A stretch of DNA of 64,000 nt from CADCVT01 sp036389485 (GTDB lineage Bacteria; Actinomycetota; Thermoleophilia; Solirubrobacterales; Solirubrobacteraceae). The stretch is taken from contig DASVPR010000018.1 of assembly GCA_036389485.1 (NCBI GenBank), positions 62,001 to 126,000 on the forward strand, read 5' to 3'. The position numbers and the translations under genes are program-made. Under the pieces are notes generated by a model that saw only the letters and a list, made by a program, of their open reading frames with translations, was not told where the DNA came from and did not search any database. Shown piece by piece: positions 1-8,783 of the stretch. Position 1 is the first letter of the stretch. Every line of letters begins with the position of its first letter.

Positions 1-1397
1 GGGATGCTCTCGTCCGGGTCGGCGTAGTTGGCCTGGGAGCCCTCGGCCACGGCCACCATCGGGTGCGTCCGCCGGCCCTGGTCCGCCACCCGAACGTCCT
101 CCCACGCCAGCCACGTGCCGGCGCAGTGCGACGACAGCGCGACGAAGAGCGGGCGCTTCGCGGAGACGCCGACGGTCACGCTCTCCCAGTCGCCCTCGTG
201 GCCTTGGCGGACGTCGCCGAAGATCGTGCGCGCCCGCCAGTCGTCGTAGTAGTAGAAGAGCCAGTACTGCACGATCGTGTCGAGCTCCTCGTGGAACGGC
301 CCGACCGCCGGGAACGCGTCCGCGGCGCCGGGGTCGCTGCGCCGCAGGACGCGCGCGTAGGCGAGGCCGCGCTCGCGGTCGCGCTGCGGGTCCTCCTCGC
401 AGTCGCTCTCCTCGGAGTGCTCGAGCGTGCAGTGGATCGTCAGGAAGAAGCACGGCGGCGCCGTCCCCGCCGGGCAGCGGGCGGGCAGCTCCTGAGGACT
501 CAGCGGGCGCGGGTCGATCACCCGGTCGTCCTCGCGCGCGCGGCCCTTCTCCACGAGGTCGGCTGAGCGCAGGTAGGCCTCGACCTCGGTCGGCCGCCAC
601 CGCTCGTCGTCGGTCATCTCGACCCGCGGCGCGAAGGCGTTCGCGAGCCGCTGGCGGTCGTCGAGCAGGTCGGAGACGTCCGGCGGCGCCCCGAGGTCGC
701 CGGAGCGCGCGATCGCGTAGCCGGGTTCGCTGCGGTCGATCGGCGGCGTCGAGCGCTGCGAGACGATGCCGGAGACGACGAACGTCGCCGCCGCGAGTAC
801 CGCCGCCACCAGCCCCAGGTCGCCGCTCCGCGAGACGACGCGCTGCGGTGACTCGGCGGGTGGGCACTCGCTCCACCACACGCCGACCAGGGCGGCGAGG
901 AGCAGCACAGGCCACGCGACGTGGTCGACCGACGTGAGCGTCGTCTCGCCGCCGGCGAACGCCCACAGGAAGTAGCGCACGAACGCGATGGCCAGCAGCA
1001 CCGCGAACAGCCGGCGCCACGGCGTGCGCGCGAAGAGCGGTAGGCGGAGGAGGAGAACGACCGCCCAGAGCAGGAACCCCGCCCACACCAGCACCTCGCT
1101 CCACGCGGCGTACGCCGAGGCGTCGCCGTCGCCGACGATCCCGAGCACGATCGGGACCGACGCGATGAGCGCGATCATCGCCGCGAAGAACGCCAAGAAG
1201 GGCGGCGTCCCCATCGTCTCCCGCATGGTCCGCGATCCGGAGCGGCGCGTCACGCGCCGGACGATCGGCACGACGATCGCGAGCGCCAGTCCGAATGCGA
1301 TGACGGCGACCCACCAGGCCTGCAGCAGCGCACCGATGAGGACGACCCCGAGCAGCGGGATGGTCAGCGGCGCCAGCGTCCAGGTCAGATCCCCCAT
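1..1397 (-). CDS. Membrane protein with C-terminal Vps62-like domain (partial, runs off the window)
   Basis: Reading the minus strand from the ATG at 1397 gives an open frame of at least 465 codons that leaves the window at base 1. The first ~215 residues hold about six hydrophobic segments, with two at the very N-terminus. The soluble part has the signature of the Vps62/DUF946-like family: an aromatic stretch (IVQYWLFYYYDDW), GHEGDWES, SSHCAGTWLAWEDV, and a block starting THPMVAVAEGSQANYADPD. In this family such blocks form a beta-rich domain of unknown chemistry. The gene is divergent from the LVIVD gene at 1553. No Shine-Dalgarno (SD) site is obvious. Membrane placement is inferred from hydrophobicity. 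The C-terminus is not visible, so total length is unknown. Confidence 0.75.
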   Translation of the reverse strand, partial: MGDLTWTLAPLTIPLLGVVLIGALLQAWWVAVIAFGLALAIVVPIVRRVTRRSGSRTMRETMGTPPFLAFFAAMIALIASVPIVLGIVGDGDASAYAAWSEVLVWAGFLLWAVVLLLRLPLFARTPWRRLFAVLLAIAFVRYFLWAFAGGETTLTSVDHVAWPVLLLAALVGVWWSECPPAESPQRVVSRSGDLGLVAAVLAAATFVVSGIVSQRSTPPIDRSEPGYAIARSGDLGAPPDVSDLLDDRQRLANAFAPRVEMTDDERWRPTEVEAYLRSADLVEKGRAREDDRVIDPRPLSPQELPARCPAGTAPPCFFLTIHCTLEHSEESDCEEDPQRDRERGLAYARVLRRSDPGAADAFPAVGPFHEELDTIVQYWLFYYYDDWRARTIFGDVRQGHEGDWESVTVGVSAKRPLFVALSSHCAGTWLAWEDVRVADQGRRTHPMVAVAEGSQANYADPDESI

Positions 1398-1552
1398 GAC
1401 GCGCCCGGCAGCCCTCAGGCGCTGGCTGCTCATTCAGCGAGCCTAGAGCAGAGCGCTCGCTGACGCGGGATCTGCCGCGGCATCAGCGGGTGCCTCGGCG
1501 GTGCGAACCACCAGCCGTCGCGGCGAGCGGCGCGGGCGTTTACGCTCCGCCC

Positions 1553-3241
1553 GTGCGCCGATTGGCCGCGTTCGCGGGAGCGATCTGGCTCCTCGGGACG
1601 GGCGTCGCGAGCGCCCATCTCACGGGCGCCGCCCCCGAGCGCGACCCGTTCGCGGTCGCCGCCGCCGCCGAGTTCGAGGGCCCGGTCGCGCGCGCCGAGT
1701 GCGGCCCCGGCTCCTCGCCGGAGACCGCGCTGCAGGGCCAGGTCCCGCGCGGCGAGCGCGAGAGCGGCCGCAGCGGGCGCGGCTACTCGTGCAACCTCGA
1801 GCGCATCGGCTGGTACCAGGGCGAGGGCGCGTCGTGGGTCAGCCAGTCCTACGGCCACTGCGCCTACGTCGCCACGCGCTTCCCGAGCGAGGCGCGGTCG
1901 CCCGGGGTGCAGGTCCTCGACGTGTCCGACCCGGCGAACCCGCGCCGGACCGCGACGCTCACGACGCCCGCGATGCGCGGCCCGTGGGAGACGCTCAAGG
2001 TCAGCCCGCGGCGCGGCCTGCTCGCCGCCGTCTCCGCGAGCGCGCCGCTCGGCCAGGGCGCCGCGTTCTTCGACGTCTACGACATCGGCGGCGACTGCGC
2101 GCACCCGCGCCTGCTCAACAGCGTCTCCGAGTCCGACCTGTCCGCGCCCGCGAACTCGCTCGGGCACGAGGGCGGCTTCTCGCCGGACGGCATGACCTAC
2201 TGGTCGACCTTCGCCTACCAGGGCACGATCACCGCGATCGACGTCGCGAACCCGGCCGTCCCGCGGATCCTCTACACCGGCCGGACCGGCACCGGCAACC
2301 ACGGCTTCGGCTTCAGCGCGGACGGAAGGCGGCTGTACCTCGCGCACGCGGGGCGCGCCGACAACATCCTGCTCACCTCGAACGGCCTTCAGGTCTTCGA
2401 CGTCAGCGAGGTGCAGGACCGCCGGCCGGCCCCGCAGATCCGCGAGGTCGGGCGCCTGTTCTGGGAGGACGGCGCCATCGGCCAGCACGCGATCCCGATC
2501 TCCTACGGCGGCCGGCCGCACGTCGTGTTCGTCGACGAGATGCTCGCGGGCGCCGCGCGGATCATCGACGTCAGCGACGAGGCCGCCCCGCGCACGATCT
2601 CGAAGCTGCGGCTGGAGATACAGATGCCGGGCCGGGAGGACATCCGCCGCGGCGACACGACCCGGCCGAACTCCTTCGGCTACGACGGGCACTACTGCGA
2701 GGCCGACCGCGCCGCCGACCCGGCGCTGCTCGCCTGCGGCTACTTCGCGTCGGGGATCCGCGTGTTCGACGTCCGCGACCCGCGCGCGCCCCGCGAGATC
2801 GCGTACTACAACCCGCCCGCGCAGACCGGCAGCCGCGAGCGGCTGCCCGGCTCCGAGCACGCCGCCACCGACGGCGACCTCACGACCGACTGGTGCTCCT
2901 CGCCCCCGCGGTTCGTCGGGGACCAGCTCTGGGTGACCTGCCAGGACAACGGGTTCATGGTCCTGCGCTTCACGGCCGCGCCGCCCGCGCCCCGCCCGGC
3001 GGTGGGGTCGGCGCCCGCGCTCGGCCTCCCCTCGGCGGCGCGGTGCGTCGCGCGCACGTTCGTCTTCCGCCTCCGCCGCGGGCTGCGGTCGGTCCGGGTG
3101 TACGTGAACGGGCGGCGCGTGCGCGTGCCCCGATCGCGCAGGGTGAGGGTCCGGGTCGAGGGCACCGCACGCGTGCGGGTCGTCGCGCGGACGCGGCGCG
3201 GGCGCCGCGTCCGCGACGAGCGGGCCTACCGCGCCTGCTAG
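1553..3241 (+). CDS. Secreted LVIVD-repeat beta-propeller-like protein
   Basis: A 562-residue protein starting at GTG 1553. The box TACGCT (1541-1546) ends 6 nt before that codon, which supports this start over the earlier in-frame one at 1490. The N-terminus is a signal peptide (MRRLAAFAGAIWLLGTGVASA). The body carries repeated strand motifs of the LVIVD type, such as VLDVSDPANPR, FDVYDIG, QVFDVSEV and RVFDVRDPRAPREI. These repeats usually build surface beta-propellers whose ligands are unknown. The last ~65 residues are a separate Arg-rich beta segment ending in Cys. The stop codon overlaps the stop of the convergent protease gene through CTAG at 3238-3241. No enzymatic motif was seen. Confidence 0.85.
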   Translation: MRRLAAFAGAIWLLGTGVASAHLTGAAPERDPFAVAAAAEFEGPVARAECGPGSSPETALQGQVPRGERESGRSGRGYSCNLERIGWYQGEGASWVSQSYGHCAYVATRFPSEARSPGVQVLDVSDPANPRRTATLTTPAMRGPWETLKVSPRRGLLAAVSASAPLGQGAAFFDVYDIGGDCAHPRLLNSVSESDLSAPANSLGHEGGFSPDGMTYWSTFAYQGTITAIDVANPAVPRILYTGRTGTGNHGFGFSADGRRLYLAHAGRADNILLTSNGLQVFDVSEVQDRRPAPQIREVGRLFWEDGAIGQHAIPISYGGRPHVVFVDEMLAGAARIIDVSDEAAPRTISKLRLEIQMPGREDIRRGDTTRPNSFGYDGHYCEADRAADPALLACGYFASGIRVFDVRDPRAPREIAYYNPPAQTGSRERLPGSEHAATDGDLTTDWCSSPPRFVGDQLWVTCQDNGFMVLRFTAAPPAPRPAVGSAPALGLPSAARCVARTFVFRLRRGLRSVRVYVNGRRVRVPRSRRVRVRVEGTARVRVVARTRRGRRVRDERAYRAC

Positions 3242-4026
3242 CCCGCGGGCAGCGCGCGCAGCCGCGCGATCCGGTCGGGCAGCGGCGGGTGGGTCGCCCA
3301 CAGCCGGGCGGGGCCGGGATCGGCGGCGCCCGCCTCGTCGTGGCCCTGCGCGGTCAGCCGCTCGAAGACGCGCAGCAGCGGGGGGCCGAAGCCGAGGCGC
3401 GCGGCGTGGCGGTCGGCCGCGTACTCCGCCGAGCGGTTGAGGACGGCGGACGCCAGGCGCGCGAGCAGCAGCGGCACGATCAGGACGAGGCGGACGATCG
3501 CGAACGCGATCGCGATCCGGCCGGCGAGCCGCAGGAGCGCGTCGAACACGACGCTCGGCAGCGCGAACCACCAGCCGAGCAGCGCGGCGATCGGGTGCTC
3601 GTCGAGGTGGTGGCCGAGCTCGTGAGCGAGGATCGCGGCCAGCTCGTCGTCGGGCAGGGAGAGCGCGAACGTCGTGACGGACACGATCCGCGCGCCGCCC
3701 GCCGTCGCGTTCAGCTCGTCGCGGTCCTCGACGCGCAGGAGGTAGTCGCCGAGGTCCTCGCGCGCGGCCTCGCAGACGCGCCGCCACACGGGCTCCAGCC
3801 GCGCGCGCTCCTCCGCCGTCGGCTCGCGCGCGCGGAAGAGGAAGCGCGCCAGCCACAGCTCGACCGGCCGGAGGAACGCGACCGCGCCGCTCAGCGTCCA
3901 CACGCCGAGCGCCACCGCGACGCCGGTCCGATCGCCGATCGCGCTGCCGACCAGTCCGACGGGCAGCGCCGAGACGAGCCAGATGAGCGCGTCCGCGGCG
4001 AGGAGTCCGAGGGTGGTGCGGGTCAC
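3238..4026 (-). CDS. M48 family membrane zinc metalloprotease (HtpX/STE24-like)
   Basis: A 262-residue protein, GTG start at 4026. The zinc site HELGHH lies at residues 135-140 (H135, E136, H139) after LAAILA, as in the M48 family. The expected downstream glutamate is plausible in SAEYAADRHAARLG, residues ~200-214. Hydrophobic stretches at residues ~6-45, ~50-65 and after the HExxH suggest a membrane protease with a cytosolic active site, as in HtpX. Its usual family role is turnover of damaged membrane proteins. It is slightly shorter than E. coli HtpX. It stands alone on the minus strand, and its stop overlaps that of the LVIVD gene by 4 bp. Confidence 0.85.
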   Translation of the reverse strand: MTRTTLGLLAADALIWLVSALPVGLVGSAIGDRTGVAVALGVWTLSGAVAFLRPVELWLARFLFRAREPTAEERARLEPVWRRVCEAAREDLGDYLLRVEDRDELNATAGGARIVSVTTFALSLPDDELAAILAHELGHHLDEHPIAALLGWWFALPSVVFDALLRLAGRIAIAFAIVRLVLIVPLLLARLASAVLNRSAEYAADRHAARLGFGPPLLRVFERLTAQGHDEAGAADPGPARLWATHPPLPDRIARLRALPAG

Positions 4027-4091
4027 GCCGCAGAGGCTCGCAGCCCGCGCGGCCGAAGGCGACGCCGCACCCTCTGGATATCTTCCGCCCC

Positions 4092-4682
4092 ATGCCGGTG
4101 CGGACGCAGCGAGAGCGCTCGGAGGCGACGACCTCCGAGCTGCTCGACGTCGCGCGGCGGCTCTTCGCCGCGGACGGCTACGCCGCCACGTCGCTCGACG
4201 ACGTCGTGCGGGGCGCGGGTGTCACGAAGGGCGCGCTCTACCACCACTTCGGCGGCAAGCGCGACCTCTTCCTCGCCGTCTTCGAGCGCGAGCAGCAGCG
4301 GCTCGCGCAGGTGCAGTTCGAGGCGTTCGCTCGGCGCAAGGGCGCGTGGGACGGGTTCTTCGCCGCGACGCAGGCGTTCTTCGAGGCGTCGCTCGACCCC
4401 GGCGTCCAGCGGATCACGCTGCTCGACGCGCCCTCCGTCCTCGGCTGGGAGACGATCAGGGAGGTCGAGAGCCGCTACTCGCTCGTCCAGCTGCGCCACG
4501 GGATCGAGGCGCTGATCCACGACGGCCACCTCGCGCCGCGGCCGGTCGCGCCGCTCGCCTACATGCTCTTCGGCGCGATGTGCGAGGCGGCGATGATGGT
4601 CGCGCGGTCGGAGGACCCGCGGAAGGCCACGCGCGAGGTCCTCGCCGAGCTGCGCACGATCATGGAGGCGCTGCGCGGATGA
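4092..4682 (+). CDS. TetR family transcriptional regulator
   Basis: A 196-residue protein. The N-terminal 60 residues form a typical TetR helix-turn-helix (TSLDDVVRGAGVTKGALYHHFGGKRDLFLAVFE). The variable C-terminal ligand domain includes FFEASLDPGVQRITLLDAPSVLGW, a pattern common in TetR_C-type regulators. A -10-like box TATCTT (4079-4084) ends 7 nt before the ATG and there is no SD, so the mRNA is probably leaderless. The stop overlaps the start of the next gene (ATGA at 4679-4682), so the two form an operon. The inducer cannot be read from sequence; the partner membrane protein is a possible target. Confidence 0.9.
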   Translation: MPVRTQRERSEATTSELLDVARRLFAADGYAATSLDDVVRGAGVTKGALYHHFGGKRDLFLAVFEREQQRLAQVQFEAFARRKGAWDGFFAATQAFFEASLDPGVQRITLLDAPSVLGWETIREVESRYSLVQLRHGIEALIHDGHLAPRPVAPLAYMLFGAMCEAAMMVARSEDPRKATREVLAELRTIMEALRG

Positions 4683-5104
4683 CCCTCGAGGAGTACCTCG
4701 AGCTGCAGAACCGGTCGATGATCGCGTTCGACCTCGCGCTCGGCAGCGGCGCGCTGCTGGCGCCGCGCAGGACGCTCGCGGTCCTCGGCCACGAGGAGCC
4801 GAGCTCCGACGCGGAGCGGCTGTTCCGGCGGCTCGGCCCCGTCTGGCTGACGTTCGCCGCCGCGCACCTGGTCGCCGCCAAGCGGGGCGAGCCGCGCGAC
4901 TGGTGGGCGCTCGCGTGGCTGCGCGGCACCGAGATCGCCACCGACGTGCTGTGGTCGGCGTCGCCCGCGTTCACACGGCCAGGCGCGCGCGCCGGCCTGT
5001 GGTTCGCCGGGGCGTCGAACCTGGCGATGGCGCTGGGCTACGGTCGCCTCGCTCGAGAGCGAGCAGCCAGGCCTTGGCGCCGACGCCGCCGGCGTAGCCG
5101 GTGA
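4679..5104 (+). CDS. Small conserved membrane protein downstream of tetR
   Basis: A 141-residue protein translationally coupled to the TetR gene by a 4-bp ATGA overlap. It has about three to four hydrophobic helices: residues ~14-30 around ALGSGALLAPRRTLAVLG, ~45-62 with PVWLTFAAAHLVAA, ~70-90, and GLWFAGASNLAMALGYG. The C-terminus is a short basic tail of Arg clusters. The last ~130 bp overlap the 3' end of the convergent ogt gene, and both tails look poorly conserved there. The family was not recognised. Context suggests a TetR-controlled membrane function such as efflux or stress response, which is inference only. Confidence 0.7.
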   Translation: MTLEEYLELQNRSMIAFDLALGSGALLAPRRTLAVLGHEEPSSDAERLFRRLGPVWLTFAAAHLVAAKRGEPRDWWALAWLRGTEIATDVLWSASPAFTRPGARAGLWFAGASNLAMALGYGRLARERAARPWRRRRRRSR

Positions 5105-5465
5105 GCCCGCCGCCCGTGCCGATCACGCGATGGCACGGGATCAGGATTGCGATCGGGTTGCGGCCGTTGGCGGCGCCCGCGGCCCGCGCCGCGCCCGGGC
5201 GCCCGGCCCGCGCCGCCAGCTCCGTGTAGGTGATCGTCGCGCCGTATGGGATCTCCAGCAGCGCGCGCCACACCGCCTGCTGCCACGGCGTGCCCGCCGG
5301 CGCGAGCGGGAAGTCGAACGCGCGCCGCTCGCCGGCGAAGTACTCGTCGAGCTGGCCCTGGAGCTCCGGCGTCGCCTCGCCGCGCGCGCCCCAGTGGAGG
5401 CTGGTGAGGGCGCCGTCGTCGTCGAACGTGGCGCCGAGGGAGCCGATGGGCGTGGAGAGCGTCAT
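4971..5465 (-). CDS. ogt: Methylated-DNA--protein-cysteine S-methyltransferase
   Basis: A 164-residue protein that repairs O6-alkylguanine by transferring the alkyl group to its own cysteine. The acceptor motif IPCHRV is present with Cys at residue 111, preceded by the helix region GTPWQQAVWRALLEIPYG and the arginine-finger-like segment AARAAGAANGRNPIAI. The ATG at 5465 overlaps the stop of typA (ATGA, 5462-5465), so it is the second gene of a typA-ogt operon. The C-terminus continues ~25 residues past the usual end (LALERG) as a Pro/Arg-rich tail lying antisense to the 4679-5104 gene. It is cytosolic. Confidence 0.92.
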   Translation of the reverse strand: MTLSTPIGSLGATFDDDGALTSLHWGARGEATPELQGQLDEYFAGERRAFDFPLAPAGTPWQQAVWRALLEIPYGATITYTELAARAGRPGAARAAGAANGRNPIAILIPCHRVIGTGGGLTGYAGGVGAKAWLLALERGDRSPAPSPGSTPRRTTGRRARLAV

Positions 5466-7297
5466 GCCGCCGCTCGCGCCCGCCGCGCCGCCTTCACCCG
5501 CTCGTTGCGGTCGAGGATCGCCTTGCGCAGCCGCACGGCGTTCGGCGTGACCTCGACCGCCTCGTCCTCGCGCAGGAACTCGAGCGCCTGGTCGAGCGAG
5601 AGGTTGCGGTGGGGGACGAGGCGCACCAGGACCTCCGCCGTCGAGGAGCGCATGTTCGTCAGGTGCTTCTCGCGGCATGCGTTGACGTCGAGGTCGTCGT
5701 TGCGGGCGTTCTCGCCGACGATCATCCCCTCGTAGACCTCCTCGCCGGGGCCGACGAACAGCGTCCCGCGCTCCTGCAGGTTCATCAGCGCGAACTGCGC
5801 CGTCGTGCCGCGGCGGTCGGAGACGAGCGATCCGGTCGGGCGCAGCAGCAGCTCGCCCGCCCACGGCTCCCAGCGATCGAACACGTGATGGAGAACGCCG
5901 GTGCCCCGCGTCTCCGTGAGGAACTCGGTGCGGAAGCCGATCAGCCCGCGCGCCGGGACGAGGTACTCCATCCGCACCCAGCCGGTCCCGTGGTTGGTCA
6001 TCTGCTCCATCCGGCCCTTGCGCAGCGCGAGCAGCTGCGTCACGACCCCGACGTACTCCTCGGGGATGTCGATCGTGAGCAGCTCGACCGGCTCGTGCAC
6101 GCGGCCGTCGATCTCCCGCGTGACGACGCGCGGCTGGCCGACCGTCAGCTCGAAGCCCTCGCGGCGCATCAGCTCGACGAGCACCGCCAGCTGCAGCTCG
6201 CCGCGGCCCTGGACCTCCCAGGCGTCGGGCCGCTCGGTGTCGTACACGCGCAGGGAGACGTTGCCGACCAGCTCCTGGTCGAGGCGGTTCTTGACCATCC
6301 GCGCGGTCAGCTTCGTGCCGTCGCGGCCGGCGAGCGGCGACGTGTTGATGCCGATCGTGATCGACAGCGACGGCTCGTCGACCGTGATGACCGGGAGGGG
6401 ACGGGGATCGTCCGCGTCCGCGAGCGTCTCGCCGATCGTGACCTCCGGGATGCCCGCGACGGCGATGATCTCGCCCGGCCCCGCCTCCATCGCGTCGACC
6501 CGGTCGAGCGCCTCGGTCACGTACAGCTCGCCGACCTGCGCCTGCTCGATCGTCCCGTCCGAGCGGCACCACGCGATGCGCTGGCCCTTGCGGATGACCC
6601 CGTGGCGGACGCGGCACAGCGCGAGCCGCCCGACGTACGGCGAGGCGTCGAGGTTCGTGACGTGCGCCTGCAGCGGATGAGCGGGATCGTGCTCGGGCGC
6701 CGGGATGTGCTCGACGAGCAGGTCGAGCAGGGGGGCGAGGTTCTCTCCCTCCTCACCTTCTGTCAGCGATGCCCTCCCCGCCTTCGCATTGCAGTAGACG
6801 ATCGGGAACTCGATCTGGGACTCGTCGGCGCCCAGGTCGAGGAACAGCTCGTAGACCTCGTCGAGGACCTCGCCGATGCGGGCGTCCGGGCGGTCGACCT
6901 TGTTGACGACGAGGATCACCGGGAGGCGGGCCTCGAGCGCCTTGCGCAGGACGAAGCGCGTCTGCGGCAGCGGGCCCTCGCTCGCGTCGACGAGCAGCAG
7001 CACGCCGTCGACCATCGTCAGCCCGCGCTCGACCTCGCCGCCGAAGTCCGCGTGGCCCGGCGTGTCGACGATGTTCAGCTTGACCCCGCCGTACCGGACC
7101 GCCGTGTTCTTGGCGAGGATCGTGATGCCCTTCTCGCGCTCGAGGTCCATCGAGTCCATGACCCGCTCGGCGACGTCCTGGTTGGCGCGGAAGGCGCCGG
7201 ACTGCCAGAGCATCGCGTCGACCAGCGTCGTCTTGCCGTGGTCGACGTGGGCGACGATGGCGACGTTGCGGAGGTCCTCTCGGCGGGCGACGGGCAC
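5462..7297 (-). CDS. typA: Ribosome-associated translational GTPase TypA/BipA
   Basis: A 611-residue protein of normal length for the family. G1 is AHVDHGKTT (residues ~16-24), the switch I region is REKGITILAKNT, G3 is DTPGHADF and G4 is NKVDRPDA. EF-G-like domains III and V and the C-terminal domain found in BipA follow, with GRGELQLAVLVELMRREGFE and GTLFVGPGEEVYEGMIVGE. It binds the 70S ribosome and aids assembly and stress adaptation. The start is GTG 7297: TACTCT at 7304-7309 ends 6 nt upstream, consistent with a leaderless mRNA. The ogt gene follows with a 4-bp overlap. Confidence 0.97.
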   Translation of the reverse strand: MPVARREDLRNVAIVAHVDHGKTTLVDAMLWQSGAFRANQDVAERVMDSMDLEREKGITILAKNTAVRYGGVKLNIVDTPGHADFGGEVERGLTMVDGVLLLVDASEGPLPQTRFVLRKALEARLPVILVVNKVDRPDARIGEVLDEVYELFLDLGADESQIEFPIVYCNAKAGRASLTEGEEGENLAPLLDLLVEHIPAPEHDPAHPLQAHVTNLDASPYVGRLALCRVRHGVIRKGQRIAWCRSDGTIEQAQVGELYVTEALDRVDAMEAGPGEIIAVAGIPEVTIGETLADADDPRPLPVITVDEPSLSITIGINTSPLAGRDGTKLTARMVKNRLDQELVGNVSLRVYDTERPDAWEVQGRGELQLAVLVELMRREGFELTVGQPRVVTREIDGRVHEPVELLTIDIPEEYVGVVTQLLALRKGRMEQMTNHGTGWVRMEYLVPARGLIGFRTEFLTETRGTGVLHHVFDRWEPWAGELLLRPTGSLVSDRRGTTAQFALMNLQERGTLFVGPGEEVYEGMIVGENARNDDLDVNACREKHLTNMRSSTAEVLVRLVPHRNLSLDQALEFLREDEAVEVTPNAVRLRKAILDRNERVKAARRARAAA

Positions 7298-7322
7298 CCG
7301 CCGAGAGTACGACGGCCCTCCG

Positions 7323-8696
7323 CTAGCGCCCGCGGGAGATCGTCAGCACGACCTTCCCGCCGCGGGCCACGGCGGAGATCGCGCGGCCGCGCTTCACCTT
7401 CCGCGACTTCGCGCGCTTGACCGTCACCTTCGTGCAGCCGTTGCGGGCGAGGCGCCTCTTCGCGGCCTTCAGCTTCAGGCCGCGGACCTTCGCGACGCGG
7501 CACGCCGCGCCGGGGTTGTTCGGGATGACGACCTCGGGCCGCTTGTCGGGGACGAAGTCGTCGGCGTGAGGGAGGCCCTCGACCTTCTCGCAGTTGGCGA
7601 CGGTGTCGATCGCGTCGACGATCGCGGTGTCCTCTCCGACGCCGCAGTCGATGCTGTCGGCCTCGCCGTCGCGCGCGTTCACGGTGTCGTTGCCGTGCGG
7701 GATCGTGCAGCTCTGCAGCCAGCCGCACTGCGACCCGGTGAAGTCCGCGGCGATCGTGTCGCGACCCGGGCCGCCGGTGAGGGTGTCGTCGCCGAAGCCG
7801 CCCTCGATCTGGTCGTCGCCCGCGCCGCCGTCGAGCGTCTGGCGCCCGACGCCGGCGAGCAGCACGTCGTTGCCGCCGCGGCCCTCGACGCTGGCCGGTC
7901 CCTGGTCGGACGGCGTGTAGACCTCGACGCGATCGGGGCCGTCGCTCATGACGAACGTCCCGCCCGCGTAGGTCCGGACGACCTCGACGTCGCTCACGTT
8001 GTCGCTCTCGCCCGGGCGGCCGTCGTTGGCCTGGCCGTCGAGGGTGATGTTGACCGGCTGCGGCGACTTCGTGGGGTCGCTGTAGTCCTCGATCTCGTCG
8101 GTGCCGGGGCCGCCGTCGACGACGTCGTTGCCGGTCGTGTAGCGGTCGGGCTGCAGGACGTCGTCGCCGTCGCCGGCGTGGATCTCGTCGTCGCCGCCGC
8201 CGCCGATGATCTGGTCGGCGCCCGGCCCGCCGAGGACCTTGTCGCCGGCCTCCTGCGAGCGCAGCTCGTCGTCGCCGGCGCCGCCGTCGAGCGTCGAGGA
8301 GGCGGACGGGCCGCCCTCGAGGCGGTCGTTCCCGCTGCCGCCGTCGACGGTGATGACGTTGCCGGCGACGGTGATGTCCTGGATGGACGCGCGGTCGAGC
8401 CCGTCACCGAGCTCGAACTTCAGGAGGTCGACGGTCGCCACCTCGCAGACCACCGGCATCGACTCGTTGGCCTGCTCGCAACGATCGGAGGGGAACGAGG
8501 TCGTCGCGCCGGTCTCGCCGATCGCGACGCGGCCGTCGGTCGTGGCGTTCAGCGTGACCGAGTTCTCCTCGCCGTCGGCGGCCTTGTACACGAGCGTGTT
8601 GCCGGCGTACGAGATGCTCGAGGCCGACGCGGCGGAGGGAAGCGCCGCGGCAGCGACGAGCGCGGCGGCGCAGGCCGCCAGCATGCTGCGATTCAT
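7323..8696 (-). CDS. Secreted RTX-like calcium-binding repeat protein with PASTA-like C-terminus
   Basis: A 457-residue protein with a signal peptide (MNRSMLAACAAALVAAAALPSAASA). A central array of glycine/aspartate nonapeptides follows (GGSGNDRLEGG, GGAGDDELR, GGGGDDEIHAGDGDDVL, GGAGDDQIEGGFGDDTLTGG), the calcium-binding parallel beta-roll motif of RTX proteins. The last ~75 residues are a basic PASTA-like module (VRGLKLKAAKRRLARNGC, then KRGRAISAVARGGKVVLTISRGR). An SD site (AGGAG) lies 9-10 nt before the ATG. No catalytic domain is present, so a cell-surface or matrix role is inferred. The gene is monocistronic. Confidence 0.85.
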   Translation of the reverse strand: MNRSMLAACAAALVAAAALPSAASASSISYAGNTLVYKAADGEENSVTLNATTDGRVAIGETGATTSFPSDRCEQANESMPVVCEVATVDLLKFELGDGLDRASIQDITVAGNVITVDGGSGNDRLEGGPSASSTLDGGAGDDELRSQEAGDKVLGGPGADQIIGGGGDDEIHAGDGDDVLQPDRYTTGNDVVDGGPGTDEIEDYSDPTKSPQPVNITLDGQANDGRPGESDNVSDVEVVRTYAGGTFVMSDGPDRVEVYTPSDQGPASVEGRGGNDVLLAGVGRQTLDGGAGDDQIEGGFGDDTLTGGPGRDTIAADFTGSQCGWLQSCTIPHGNDTVNARDGEADSIDCGVGEDTAIVDAIDTVANCEKVEGLPHADDFVPDKRPEVVIPNNPGAACRVAKVRGLKLKAAKRRLARNGCTKVTVKRAKSRKVKRGRAISAVARGGKVVLTISRGR

Positions 8697-8783
8697 GAAA
8701 GAGGCTCCTGTTGGGGCGGTTCTGGGGTGCGCGGGAATCTGCCGTGGCGCGCGGCCGCTCGCCTCGGGGAGTTCCCTAATCCG

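Noticed and set aside
1501..4515. A 1004-codon plus-strand frame
   Set aside because: Shadow of the LVIVD, M48 and TetR genes; low-complexity Arg/Pro/Ala composition and no start signal.
5038..5286. Short minus-strand frame within ogt
   Set aside because: It overlaps the ogt active-site region in another frame and is Arg/Gly low complexity.
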